DNA of 52,456 nt from Streptomyces viridochromogenes DSM 40736. Its GTDB lineage: Bacteria; Actinomycetota; Actinomycetes; Streptomycetales; Streptomycetaceae. The notes below the pieces were generated by a model. That model ran no database searches. It was not told the DNA's origin and saw only the letters and a program-made list of their open reading frames with translations. The DNA lies in assembly GCF_000158955.1 (NCBI RefSeq), contig NZ_GG657757.1, positions 805,805 to 858,260 of the forward strand. Direction: 5' to 3'. Of this stretch, positions 35,809 through 44,203 are shown in pieces; position 1 is the first letter of the stretch, and every line of letters begins with the position of its first letter. The translations under genes and the position numbers were made by a program.

Positions 35809-35865
35809 GGGCGTATGTCTCCGTTTCCTGGCGCGGCTCGGGCAGGGACGAGAGTAGCGCCACCA

Positions 35866-36034
35866 CTAGTGCCCCGACAGGCAACGTTCGCCCCGTCGCG
35901 ACGCCCGGTACGCACTCTCGCCGCACCGGCCGAAAGCCCAAGTACGTCCAGTACGAGGACTTCCGGCCGGCACGCCGAGAGCACGCACCGGACGCCGCTC
36001 CTTGACGGGCAAACGTTGCCTGCCGCGGCACTAG
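35866..36034. repeat. 169-bp imperfect palindrome, MITE-like
   Basis: The termini are CTAGTGCC (35866-35873) and GGCACTAG (36027-36034), inside a long inverted repeat whose outer parts read CTAGTGCC.CG.CAGGCAACGTT on both sides. The inner part pairs again (CCGGT.CG..CTCTCG.CG..CCGGCCG.AAG) up to a short loop at GTAC-GTCCA-GTAC. By hand about 15 mismatches and one 4-base length difference separate the arms. The element fills most of the 236-bp gap between the GNAT and VOC genes and has no coding capacity. Terminal palindromes with CTAG ends suggest a miniature mobile element; I recall similar palindromes in Streptomyces genomes, not searched. Its right end also supplies part of a -10 box. Confidence 0.75.
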
Positions 36035-36037
36035 GCT
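36032..36037 (+). promoter_or_regulatory. -10-like box formed at the palindrome end
   Basis: TAGGCT (36032-36037) lies 7 nt before the VOC ATG at 36045, the leaderless layout. Its first three bases are the end of the palindrome (CTAG), so the element may have created or changed this promoter. No clear -35 is seen. Confidence 0.4.
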
Positions 36038-36044
36038 CCGCTGC

Positions 36045-36437
36045 ATGGTGCATGTACTCAGCAGCCGGATCCTGCTCCGCCCCACCGACCCCGAGCGGTC
36101 CCGGGCCTTCTACGGCGACCAGCTCGGCCTCGCCGTCTACCGGGAGTTCGGCACGGGACCGGAGCGCGGCACGGTCTACTTCCTCGGCGGCGGCTTCCTG
36201 GAGGTCTCGGGACGGTCCGAGACACCCCCGGCGCCGGCCACGCGGCTGTGGCTCCAGGTCGACGACGTGATGGCGGCGCGGGACGAGCTGAAGGCGAAGG
36301 GGGTCGAGATCGTACGGCCCCCGGTGAAGGAGCCGTGGGGCCTGGTCGAGATGTGGATCGCGGATCCGGACGGGACGCCGGTCGTGCTGGTGGAGGTCCC
36401 GGCGGACCACCCGATGCGCTACCGGCCGGGCATCTGA
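36045..36437 (+). CDS. VOC family protein
   Basis: A 130-residue vicinal-oxygen-chelate protein. The first module is SSRILLRPTDPERSRAFYGD then QLGLAVYREFG, the second LWLQVDDVMAARDELKAKGV ... MWIADPDGTPVVLVEVP, as in bleomycin-resistance or glyoxalase-like proteins. No enzyme assignment possible. The ATG directly follows a leaderless-type -10 box next to the palindromic element. It is convergent with a GNAT gene 2 bp away. Confidence 0.87.
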   Translation: MVHVLSSRILLRPTDPERSRAFYGDQLGLAVYREFGTGPERGTVYFLGGGFLEVSGRSETPPAPATRLWLQVDDVMAARDELKAKGVEIVRPPVKEPWGLVEMWIADPDGTPVVLVEVPADHPMRYRPGI

Positions 36438-36439
36438 GG

Positions 36440-37354
36440 TCACCCCGGGCGGTGCTCCCAGCCCCGGTCGGTGCGGGTCAGTTCGTGGAAGCCCGCCGCC
36501 GTCAGGAGGTCGAGCTCGGCGCCGTCGGCCGCGGACGCGTAGGCGGCGAGCCGGTCGACGCCGCACAGGCGGAGCCAGTCGGCGGCCCGGGCGAGCAGCC
36601 AGTGCTCCAGTCCGGTGCCGTACCGGCCGGGGTCGATGTGCAGATTGCCGATGTCGGCCAGGCCCGCGGCGCGGGCGTGGCGTTCCGGCCGGGCCAGGGT
36701 CGTGTCGATCTCCACGAAGCCGAGGGCGTGCCCGTCGGCGCGGGCCGTGAAGCGGGTGCCGCACTCCCCGAGCGTGCGCTCGACCGTCACGCCCGGCATG
36801 GGCTCCCGCTCCGGAAGGTCCGCCACCCGGGCGATCAGGACGACCTCGGTGTCCCCGACGTGCCGGAAGCCCGCGCGTCGGTAGACGGACCGGATGTGCG
36901 GCCAGTTGCGGGGCAGGCCGTAGACGAGGGGGGCGGGCAGCGCGCCGTCGGCGTACCTCACGCGGACGTTCCAGCGGGCGAACCGCGCCAGGCACGCCCG
37001 CATCAGCAGGTCGGCGGCCCCGTCGGCGTCCGGGCAGAAGGACGCCGCCGGACGGCACACGAACCAGTCGATCGCGGCGGCGTCCCGGTAGGCCTCGCCG
37101 ACCTCGGCGCCGGCTCGGTAGCGCAGCAGGTGCGCCGCGGCGACGACGTGATCGCGCTGCTCCGCGACGAGCGTCGTCCGCTCGGCCACCCACGGGTCGG
37201 TGATGAACTCGCCGGGCTGCCGCTCCAGGTCGCTGAGGACGGTGTTCACGGACACGGAGACGCCGGGGACGACGGCCGCCACGTGCAGGTTGACCAGGTC
37301 GGTGAGCTGGTCGCGGTCGACTCGGCGGAACGGCCGCACCTCGAGAGCGGGCAT
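36440..37354 (-). CDS. GNAT family N-acetyltransferase, long form
   Basis: A 304-residue GNAT protein with two acetyltransferase-like halves: LEVRPFRRVDRDQLTDLVNL starts the first, and IGNLHIDPGRYGTGLEHWLL carries the acetyl-CoA loop of the second; LDLLTAAGFHELTRTDRGWE is the C-terminal strand pair. The first half lacks a clear Q/R-x2-G-x-G/A loop and may only bind substrate. ATG 37354 (MPALEVRPF) is chosen; the open frame continues far upstream but without a start that fits. Confidence 0.85.
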   Translation of the reverse strand: MPALEVRPFRRVDRDQLTDLVNLHVAAVVPGVSVSVNTVLSDLERQPGEFITDPWVAERTTLVAEQRDHVVAAAHLLRYRAGAEVGEAYRDAAAIDWFVCRPAASFCPDADGAADLLMRACLARFARWNVRVRYADGALPAPLVYGLPRNWPHIRSVYRRAGFRHVGDTEVVLIARVADLPEREPMPGVTVERTLGECGTRFTARADGHALGFVEIDTTLARPERHARAAGLADIGNLHIDPGRYGTGLEHWLLARAADWLRLCGVDRLAAYASAADGAELDLLTAAGFHELTRTDRGWEHRPG

Positions 37355-37533
37355 GGGAAACCTCCGGGCAGGGTGAAGGAGCCGGTGGCCGCCACTCGGT
37401 GCGGTACGGGCCGAGCGTACGACGGGGCCCGAGCGGCACACCAGTGGGTTTCCCCGGATGGCAGAGGCAACGGGCCGCGGCTTAGCGTGCTGGGGTAGCT
37501 CATGCCCGGGGCTGTCCCTGCGGAAGGAACGCC

Positions 37534-38295
37534 ATGAAGCTCGACGCACCGGTGCCCGGCGGGCCCTGCTGGACCGAGCTGGGGACCACGGACATGGCAG
37601 CGGCCCAGCGGTTCTACACGAGGCTGTTCGGCTGGCGGGCCGAGACGGATCCGCGTCAGGAGGAGGGCGGCTACACCGTCGCGCACCTCGAAGACGCGGC
37701 CGTCGCCGCCCTCGCACCGCTGTACCAGCCGTCGCAGCCCGTCACGTGGAACGTGTCGTTCGCGGTGACGGACGCGGACGCCACCGTTCGCGCGGTGACC
37801 GAGGCGGGCGGGACGGTGCTGTTCGGCCCCGTGGACGTGTTCGACGTGGGCCGTTTCGCGGTGGCCTCGGATCCGACCGGTGCGGTGTTCCAGCTGTGGC
37901 AGGCGGGGACGTTCCCGGGCGCGGGGCTGTTCAACGCGCCCGGTTCGCTGGGCTGGGTCGAGCTGTACACCCGGGACCCGGAACAGGCCGTGGCCTTCTA
38001 CACGCGCGTGTTCGGCTGGACCGTCGGCCCGTCGGAGCGCTACCCCCGGTGGGGCGTCGGGGGCGCGGACTTCGGCGGCATGGTGACGATGGACGACAAG
38101 TTCCCGCCCGAGGTGCCGGCGCACTGGCTGCCGTACTTCGCCGTGGCGGACGTGGACGCCACGACCGCCGTCGTCCAGGAGTTCGGCGATGTCCTGATGC
38201 TGCCCACGTCCGTGCCCGACGGGCCGCGTGTCGCGGTGCTGCGGGATCCGCAGGGGGCGGTGTTCGGCGTGTACCGGGCGGGCGAGGAGGACTGA
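37534..38295 (+). CDS. VOC family protein, two domains
   Basis: A 253-residue tandem VOC protein. Domain 1: PCWTELGTTDMAAAQRFYTR to FAVASDPTGAVFQLWQAG. Domain 2: GWVELYTRDPEQAVAFYTRV to VAVLRDPQGAVFGVYRAG. This 'WxEL.T.D...A..FY..LFGW' layout is common in Streptomyces and in proteins linked to antibiotic or methylglyoxal handling, but no function is proven by sequence. GGAAGGA lies 8 nt before the ATG. Confidence 0.89.
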   Translation: MKLDAPVPGGPCWTELGTTDMAAAQRFYTRLFGWRAETDPRQEEGGYTVAHLEDAAVAALAPLYQPSQPVTWNVSFAVTDADATVRAVTEAGGTVLFGPVDVFDVGRFAVASDPTGAVFQLWQAGTFPGAGLFNAPGSLGWVELYTRDPEQAVAFYTRVFGWTVGPSERYPRWGVGGADFGGMVTMDDKFPPEVPAHWLPYFAVADVDATTAVVQEFGDVLMLPTSVPDGPRVAVLRDPQGAVFGVYRAGEED

Positions 38296-38338
38296 TCGCC
38301 TCCGTGCCCGCGGGGACTGAGGAGTGACGCGGCCCGGC

Positions 38339-39118
38339 TCAGGTCCGCAGCCCGCCCAGGCGCCCCTCCAGCTGGCCCAGCAACGCCCCCAGCAGGGCGG
38401 CGAGTTCGCCCTGGTCGGGGGCGTCCATGCCGGACAGGGCGGCGGCCTCGTAGGCGAGCTGGGCGGGCAGGATGGCGTCGACGAGGTCGCGCCCGGTGTC
38501 CGTGAGGCGGAGGTGGGCGACTCGGCGGTCGCGGCTGTCGCCACGGCGTTCGACCAGACCGCGTTCGGTCAGCTGTTTCACCCGCTTGGTGACGGCGGCC
38601 CCGGAGGAGAAGGTCTCCCGGGCCAGCTCCCCCGGCGTCAGTTCGTGCCCGGTACGGCGCAGTGCCCCGAGCAGATCGAACTCGGGGCGGCTGAGACCGG
38701 CCCTGCGCAGTGGCGCGTCCTCGGCCTGCTGAAGCAGGGCCGCGCATCGGTTGATCCGCCCGATGATCTCCATCGGCCCGGTGTCGAGCCCGGGGTGAAC
38801 GGCCTGCCACTGCCCGACGACAGCGGCGACGGTGTCACCCCGCCGGACGCCGTCCAGGCCGTTCCCGCCCGTCAGGGGCTCTCCGGCCTGATCGTCACCC
38901 GCAGCGAAGGCCCCGCCGTCCCGGTCCTCGCCGACCACGGCCGCGCTTTTGGCCGGGTCCCCGCCGGCCGAAGCCTCCCCGCCGGCCGCCCGGCCGTCCG
39001 TCACCGGGTCGCCTTCGGCCGAGGACCGCGAGCCGGGCCCCCGTCCGGTCCCGGCCACCGGATCCAGGCCGGCCCCCGGTGCTCCCCCCGTGGGCGGTGG
39101 TCCCTCCGTCGCCGTCAT
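38339..39118 (-). CDS. MarR family regulator with long low-complexity N-terminus
   Basis: A 259-residue protein. The C-terminal half is a normal MarR winged helix (MEIIGRINRCAALLQQAEDA, ELTPGELARETFSSGAAVTK, LVERRGDSRDRRVAHLRLTD). The first 115 or so residues (TATEGPPPTGGAPGAGLDPV ...) are Gly/Ala/Pro/Asp-rich and disordered-looking. ATG 39118 overlaps the FUSC stop (ATGA), so translation is coupled to the exporter gene. A start nearer the MarR domain (for example the Met of MEIIG at about 38776) would give a normal 145-residue MarR. It is expected to bind the perfect palindrome upstream of the FUSC gene. Confidence 0.82.
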   Translation of the reverse strand: MTATEGPPPTGGAPGAGLDPVAGTGRGPGSRSSAEGDPVTDGRAAGGEASAGGDPAKSAAVVGEDRDGGAFAAGDDQAGEPLTGGNGLDGVRRGDTVAAVVGQWQAVHPGLDTGPMEIIGRINRCAALLQQAEDAPLRRAGLSRPEFDLLGALRRTGHELTPGELARETFSSGAAVTKRVKQLTERGLVERRGDSRDRRVAHLRLTDTGRDLVDAILPAQLAYEAAALSGMDAPDQGELAALLGALLGQLEGRLGGLRT

Positions 39119-40786
39119 GGCCGTACGTCCTCCGTCTTCTCGGCGCCCGCGCCCCGGTCCGGGAGCAGCCCCTGGCGTCGTACCGTCGCGGCGAGCGTAC
39201 GGTGTCCGGACTGTTCGGTGAGCACGACCCGCTCCTCGGGCAGGGCGGGCTGCCACCATTCGCCGGCCGCGGCGTCGGCCGTGGCTCGCAGGTCGATCAG
39301 GGCGACGGCGAGACCGCGGCGGGCGGTGTCCAGGGCGGCCGCATCGGCGTCCGGCTCGGCCAGGAGACGGGCGGCCCGCTCACGGGCCTGGTCGGCGGTG
39401 GTCAGGGCGTGTTCGACCCGGTCGCCCGCGCGGCGGTTGGTGACGGCCACGGCGGCGACGAAGCCGACGACGGCGCCGACCACAGTGTCCACGACCCGCT
39501 CCGTCACCAGCTCGCCCGGCTTCTGCTGTCCGGCGAACTCGGTGATGAGCAGGGCCATCGGGGTCACGCAGACACTGCCGAGCCAGTAGTTGCGGCTGAT
39601 CAGCAGCTCCGCTCCGAAGCTGAAGGCGAGGCAGCACAGCACGAGGGCCGTCCGGCCCAGGTGCGCGAGCGGCACGGCGGCCGCGAAGACGAGCACCCCG
39701 ACGACGTTGCCCACGACGCGCTGCACGGCACGGCTCCAGGTACAGGGCGATGTTGGCCTGGTAGAGCGAGGCGGCGGTGACCAGGGCCCAGTAGGGGCGT
39801 CCGATGCCGAGCGCGAGGGAGGGCGTAGCCGGCGAGCGCGCAGCCGAAGCGCGGTACGCACGGCGAGGGGGGTCAAGGGGCCCAGCCGCCTCCAGAGGGA
39901 CCTGGCCGCATCCACACCGAGGAGTTCGTCGGCGGCCGCCCGGGGCAGACCGGCCCCGCGGGACGGGCCCGGTGCCGCGCAGGGAGTGTGCCCAGGCGCG
40001 AAGCCGGCCGGCGTCGGCCTCCGCCGGCGCGGCGAGCGCGACCTCGGCCCGGACCACGAGCCGTTCCAGGCCGCGCCGGGTCCGGGAGCGGGCGTCGGTG
40101 GCGAGCAGCGACTGCCAGGCCGCGTGCACGGCGGCGTAGCCCGCGGCCCGGGCCCGGGCGTGCCCCTCGCCCGCACCGCCCGTGTCGGCGTACGCGGCGG
40201 CTGCCTTCAGGGCGTGGGCGGTGGCGCGGCGCTCCGGGCCGTGCGGGCGGACGAGCGCGGGCGCCATGCAGACCAGCCAGGCCCAGGCCCCCGTCGCGGC
40301 GGCGAGGGCCAGATGGCCCGGGACCTGGCCGAGGGTCTGCGGCGCGAACAGGGAGGCGGAGCTGACGAACGTCAGGACGACGTTGCCCGGCGGGCCGATC
40401 CGGGTGGCGTCGCACAGCACCTTCTGCGCGGCGGCCAGCAGCGCGCCGACGGTGACCAGCACCACGGCGCTGCCGGTGAGCGACGCCGCGACCAGGGCGA
40501 CGGCGAGGCCGCCGAGCATGCCGAGCACGACCCGCACCAGGGTCCCGGCCCGGGCGGCGTACGGACGGTTGTGGGCGTACAGCGCGCACAGGGACCCGGC
40601 CATCGTGTACATCGCGAGGTCGAGCCGGCCGAGCGCCAGCAGGGTGAGGTTGGGCGGGGCGATCGCCGCGACCACGCTCAGCGCGGGCTTGAACCAGATC
40701 TCCGAGGGACGGCCGACGCGCAGCACGCCCGCCAGCGGAAGACGCCGGGCGGGCGTGGGGGGCGGGACAGGGGTCGCACTGCTCAT
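39115..40786 (-). pseudogene. FUSC family transporter with several frameshifts
   Basis: The N-terminal half reads MSSATPVPPPTPARRLPLAG and FKPALSVVAAIAPPNLTLLA, with the first set of hydrophobic helices, as in FUSC/aromatic-acid exporters. The C-terminal half has a second membrane set (VVGNVVGVLVFAAAVPLAHL, FGAELLISRNYWLGSVCVTP then MALLITEFAG) and a cytosolic tail. Between them the frame changes near 39,965, 39,845, 39,825 and 39,735, with conserved pieces in each frame (GLPRAAADELLGVDAARSLW; ALAGYA; SLALGIGRPYWALVTAASLY; SRAVQRVVGNVVG). Corrected length is about 555 residues. The stop overlaps the MarR start. Real inactivation or sequencing error cannot be told apart here. Confidence 0.78.
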
Positions 40787-40804
40787 AGCTGACAAGGTTA
40801 GCAG

Positions 40805-40824
40805 GTGTTTTACCGGTAAAACAC
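40805..40824. promoter_or_regulatory. Perfect 20-bp palindrome upstream of FUSC/MarR operon
   Basis: GTGTTTTACCGGTAAAACAC is a perfect 20-bp palindrome, 19 bp upstream of the FUSC ATG. Its size and AT-rich arms fit a MarR-dimer operator, and the MarR gene is the second gene of the operon, so autoregulation is likely. Confidence 0.75.
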
Positions 40825-40936
40825 AGTCTCTCATCTGGGGTGCTCCGTCGAATGCTCCCCGTGTACACCCTTGCGCTCGCGTGCGCGCCACATGGCCCGG
40901 GCATCGAATGACCGACTGTCGAGCGGGGAGGTGCCC

Positions 40937-41494
40937 GTGCACGGACCGGCTTCGTCCGGCTGGCTGCTGGTGGCGCTGTGCGCGGCGGCCGGCGCCTACT
41001 GCCTGCTGCGGATGCGCAGTGGCGCCGGGGAGCAGCGCAGCGCCGCGGGCGGCGAGGCGCTGATGGGTTTCGGAATGGCCGCGATGGCCGTGCCGGCGGC
41101 CGTCTACACCCCGCCTTCGTGGGCCTGGCCCCTCTACGCGGCCGTGTTCGGCGCGGCCGCGGTGCGCGCGCTGTGGGCCGCGCGGGCCGGTGCGCACCAC
41201 CTGCACCACCTGGTGGGGGCCGCGGCCATGGTCTACATGTCCGTCGTCATGGCCGGCTCCCCCGCGCACCTGCACGGTCGGGGCGGATCGGGGATCCCGC
41301 TCCTGACGGGGGCGCTGCTGCTCTACTTCGCCGGATACGTGCTGCTGACCGGGGTCCGGCTGGTGCCGGTGGCCGCCGTGGCCGGGAGCGGGGCCCGGGG
41401 CGGGTCCGGCGGCTGGGGCGACCGGCCGGAGCTGGCGCGGGCCTGCCGGCTGTCCATGGGGATCGCGATGGTGGCGATGCTGCTGACGCTGTGA
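40937..41494 (+). CDS. DUF5134 membrane protein
   Basis: A 185-residue protein with about six hydrophobic helices (SSGWLLVALCAAAGAYCLL, ALMGFGMAAMAVPAAVYTPP, WPLYAAVFGAAAVRALWAA, LVGAAAMVYMSVVMAG, IPLLTGALLLYFAGYVLLTG, SMGIAMVAMLLTL). Conserved HHLHHLVGAAAMVYM and His-rich loops suggest DUF5134. The family is often next to M56 metallopeptidase genes, as here. GTG 40937 is chosen (GGGGAGG 5 nt upstream); GTG 40931 is also possible. His residues facing the membrane could bind metal. Confidence 0.82.
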   Translation: MHGPASSGWLLVALCAAAGAYCLLRMRSGAGEQRSAAGGEALMGFGMAAMAVPAAVYTPPSWAWPLYAAVFGAAAVRALWAARAGAHHLHHLVGAAAMVYMSVVMAGSPAHLHGRGGSGIPLLTGALLLYFAGYVLLTGVRLVPVAAVAGSGARGGSGGWGDRPELARACRLSMGIAMVAMLLTL

Positions 41495-41592
41495 TCAGGG
41501 GGGGCGGCACGGCATGCGGACTCCGTTGCCTGCGTCACTTGGGCGGCGCAAGTCGTACCCGTGGGCGGTGCCGCACTCATAAGCTGCCCTTC

Positions 41593-42529
41593 ATGATGCT
41601 CCCCGCGGCACTGTTGCTGCTCGGCGCCCTGACCGCTGTGGTCGCTCCCCGGCTGCTCGCCCGGGCGGACTGGCCCGATCGTGAGCCGGTGGTGGCGCTG
41701 TGGGTGTGGCAGTGCGTGGTGGCGGCCGTGATCGTGTGCTGTGCGCTGTCGATGACGCTCAGCGCGGCGGCGGCCTGGCACGCCGTCGGCGGGCACGTCT
41801 TCGCGACGGCGCCCGGCCGGGTCGTCGAGGCCTACGCCCTCGGTACGGCGGGCCCCTGGGCGGCGACCACCGCGGTCGCGCTGGCCTGCGGCGGGCTGTG
41901 GAGCGTGGCGATGCTGGTCCGCGAGGTCGGGCTGACCCGCGCCCGGCGCCGCCGCCGGCGGGCGGACCTGCTGGTCCGGGCCCCGCTGCTGCCGGGCGAG
42001 GTGGCCGTGTCCGGTCGGCTCGTCGTGCTGGAGAGCGAGCGTCCCGACGCGTGGTGGCTGCCCGGCACTCCGCCCCAACTGGTCGTCACCACGGCCGCGT
42101 TGGGCCGCCTGAAGGGCCGGAAGCTGGACGCCGTGCTGGCCCACGAGCAGGGACACGCACGGGCCCGCCACGACTGGCTGCTGAACTGTTCCTCCGCCCT
42201 GGCGGGCGGCTTTCCGCAGGTGCCGGTGTTCGCCGCGTTTCCGCGACGAGATGCACCGCCTGGTCGAACTCGCCGCCGACGACACGGCGTCCCGCCGCTT
42301 CGGCCGTCTGACCACCGCCCTGGCCCTGGTCGAACTCAACGAGCACCGCGGCGCGTTCGGCCCCTGCCCGACACCGCAGGCCCATGTACCGGCCCGGGTG
42401 CACCGGTTGCTGACTCCCCCGGACCGGCTGCCCGCCGCACGGCGTCTGCGGCTGACGGCTGCGGCCGCGCTGGTGCCCGTGGTGCCGGTGCTGGTGGCCT
42501 TCGTGCCGGGACTGCGCGCGTTGGGTTGA
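41593..42529 (+). pseudogene. M56 family metallopeptidase, one frameshift
   Basis: The frame from 41593 gives MMLPAALLLLGALTAVVAPR, three further helices and the zinc motif in LDAVLAHEQGHARARHDW (HEQGH). It then breaks at about 42238-42243: GCGTTTCCGCGACGAG has one extra T. Dropping it gives FAAFRDEMHRLVELAADDTA, a conserved M56 segment in which the Glu of ELAAD is the third zinc ligand; the rest (ALALVELNEHRGAFGP ... VVPVLVAFVPGLRAL) follows to 42529. Corrected size is about 311 residues. M56 peptidases are membrane sensors or proteases of the BlaR1/MecR1 type; the usual BlaI repressor gene is not seen nearby. Confidence 0.8.
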
Positions 42530-42680
42530 CCAGGCCCGGATCGCGGGTACCCGGTGGTCCACGTCCGGAGCGGGGGCGTGGCCGAAGCCGCAGGCGCGGC
42601 GTGGCCGAAGGCCGCCCTTCCGGGCCGGAAGATCGTCACCGTACTGGATCCGGACCCCCCGGTTCGGCGAGGATCGCATC

Positions 42681-43376
42681 ATGCACACCCAGTCCGTCGA
42701 GTCCCCGCCCCGCCCCCAGCACCGCACCGCCGCCGGTTCGGCCGGTGTCCTGGCCCTGTGCTCGGTTCTGCTGCTGAGCCTCGTGGCGGTCAGATGGAGC
42801 CCGCTGATGAGCGCGGACGGAGACATCGCCGCCACCACCCACGACTGGGCGGTCGAGGAGCCCGCCCTCACCCGGACGTGCCGCATCCTGACCGACTGGG
42901 TGTGGGACCCGTGGACGATGCGTCTGCTGACGGCGGTCGTCGTGGTGTGGCTGGTGGTGCGGCTCGCGGCCCGCTGGACGGCGGTGTGGCTGGCGCTGGC
43001 CGTCACGCTGGGCACGCTGCTGCAGCAGGGCATCAAGGCGCTGGTGGACCGCCCCCGCCCGGTGTGGCCCGACCCCGTCGACTCGGCCCACTACTCGGCC
43101 TACCCGTCGGGGCACGCCATGACCGCCACCGTCGTGTGCGGCCTGCTGCTGTGGCTGCTGCACCGTCACGGCGTCGGCCGTGCGGTGTGGCGCACGGCCC
43201 TGGCCGTGGCCGTCGTCTCCGTGGTCGGCGTCGGGCTGACCCGCATCTGGCTGGGAGTCCACTGGCCGTCGGACGTGGTGGGCGGCTGGCTGCTGGGCGC
43301 GCTGGTGGTGGCCCTGGCCGTGTGGACGTACGAGCGCCGGCTGCCGCGGACCTCGCCGGGCGCGGCGGCCTCATAG
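42681..43376 (+). CDS. PAP2 family phosphatase
   Basis: A 231-residue membrane phosphatase with the three PAP2 motifs: KALVDRPRP, YPSGHA, and RIWLGVHWPSDVVGGW (R-x5-H-x3-D). Six hydrophobic helices are visible, with the catalytic residues on the outer face. It acts on phosphatidate, undecaprenyl-diphosphate or related lipids. The HAD phosphatase gene starts 10 bp downstream, with its own leaderless-type -10 box overlapping this stop codon. Confidence 0.9.
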   Translation: MHTQSVESPPRPQHRTAAGSAGVLALCSVLLLSLVAVRWSPLMSADGDIAATTHDWAVEEPALTRTCRILTDWVWDPWTMRLLTAVVVVWLVVRLAARWTAVWLALAVTLGTLLQQGIKALVDRPRPVWPDPVDSAHYSAYPSGHAMTATVVCGLLLWLLHRHGVGRAVWRTALAVAVVSVVGVGLTRIWLGVHWPSDVVGGWLLGALVVALAVWTYERRLPRTSPGAAAS

Positions 43377-43379
43377 GAT
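43374..43379 (+). promoter_or_regulatory. Leaderless-type -10 box for HAD gene
   Basis: TAGGAT overlaps the PAP2 stop codon and lies 7 nt before the ATG at 43387. No ribosome site is visible, so the HAD gene may have its own leaderless transcript in addition to readthrough. Confidence 0.45.
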
Positions 43380-43386
43380 CGCCCCC

Positions 43387-44076
43387 ATGACGGCTGTGCT
43401 GTTCGACTTCTCGGGAACCCTCTTCCGTGTCGAGTCCACCGACTCCTGGCTGCGCGGCACCCTCACGGACGCCGGACTCCGGCTCGCCGAGGCGGAGTTC
43501 ACCGCGGCGGCGCGGGCGCTGGAGGCGGTCGGGGCGCTGCCGGGCGGTGGTGATCCGGCGCGCGTGCCGGAGGAACTCGCCGAGGCCTGGGTGATCCGCG
43601 ACCGGAGTGCCGCACTGCACCGGGCGGCCTACACCGGTCTGTCCCGCCAAGTGACGCTGCCCGACCCGGCGTTGCACGAAGCGCTCTACGACCGCCACAT
43701 GAGCCCCGCGGCGTGGGCCCCCTATCCGGACGCCGTGGAGGTGCTCCGCACCCTGCGGAAGCGGGGCATCCCCGTCGCGGTGGTCAGCAACATCGGCTGG
43801 GACCTGCGCCCGGTCTTCCGCGAGCACGGCCTGGATCCCTACGTCGACGCGTACGTCCTGTCGTACGAGCACGGCATCCAGAAGCCCGATCCGCGGTTGT
43901 TCGCCACCGCCTGCGAGGCGCTCGGCGCCGATCCGCGCCGGACGCTCATGGTCGGCGACGACCGCAGGGCCGACGGCGGCGCCACCGCTCTGGGATGCGG
44001 GGTGCACTTCGTGGACCACCTGCCCGTGACCGACCGGCCGGATGGGCTGCTTCCGGTTCTGGAACTGGTGGGCTGA
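43387..44076 (+). CDS. HAD family hydrolase
   Basis: A 229-residue haloacid dehalogenase-type hydrolase. Motif I is FDFSGTLF (the second Asp of the usual DxD is replaced by Ser, so it reads D-F-S), motif II VVSNIGWD, motif III with the Lys of IQKPDPRLF, and motif IV MVGDDRRADG. The DFSGT form occurs in several Streptomyces HAD proteins. The change of the second Asp could alter phosphatase activity. Substrate unknown. It follows the PAP2 gene with 10 bp spacing. Confidence 0.87.
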   Translation: MTAVLFDFSGTLFRVESTDSWLRGTLTDAGLRLAEAEFTAAARALEAVGALPGGGDPARVPEELAEAWVIRDRSAALHRAAYTGLSRQVTLPDPALHEALYDRHMSPAAWAPYPDAVEVLRTLRKRGIPVAVVSNIGWDLRPVFREHGLDPYVDAYVLSYEHGIQKPDPRLFATACEALGADPRRTLMVGDDRRADGGATALGCGVHFVDHLPVTDRPDGLLPVLELVG

Positions 44077-44203
44077 GGGCCAACAAGTAGCCCGAGGCCA
44101 CCACCTGGTCGTCTGCTCGCCCGCCTCGGACGATCCCCCGCGTCGCCCGAGGCAGACGGCATCACCGCCCTGGACCGCACGGTCCCGGCCGGACGTATCC
44201 GAG

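Noticed and set aside
37355..37450. GGGAAACC and GGTTTCCC as a long-range inverted repeat
   Set aside because: Short arms more than 80 bp apart are likely by chance.
44077..44200. Hairpin-like CCTCGG/CCGAGG pair after the HAD gene as a terminator
   Set aside because: Pairing is interrupted by large bulges and the best stem is only about six bases.
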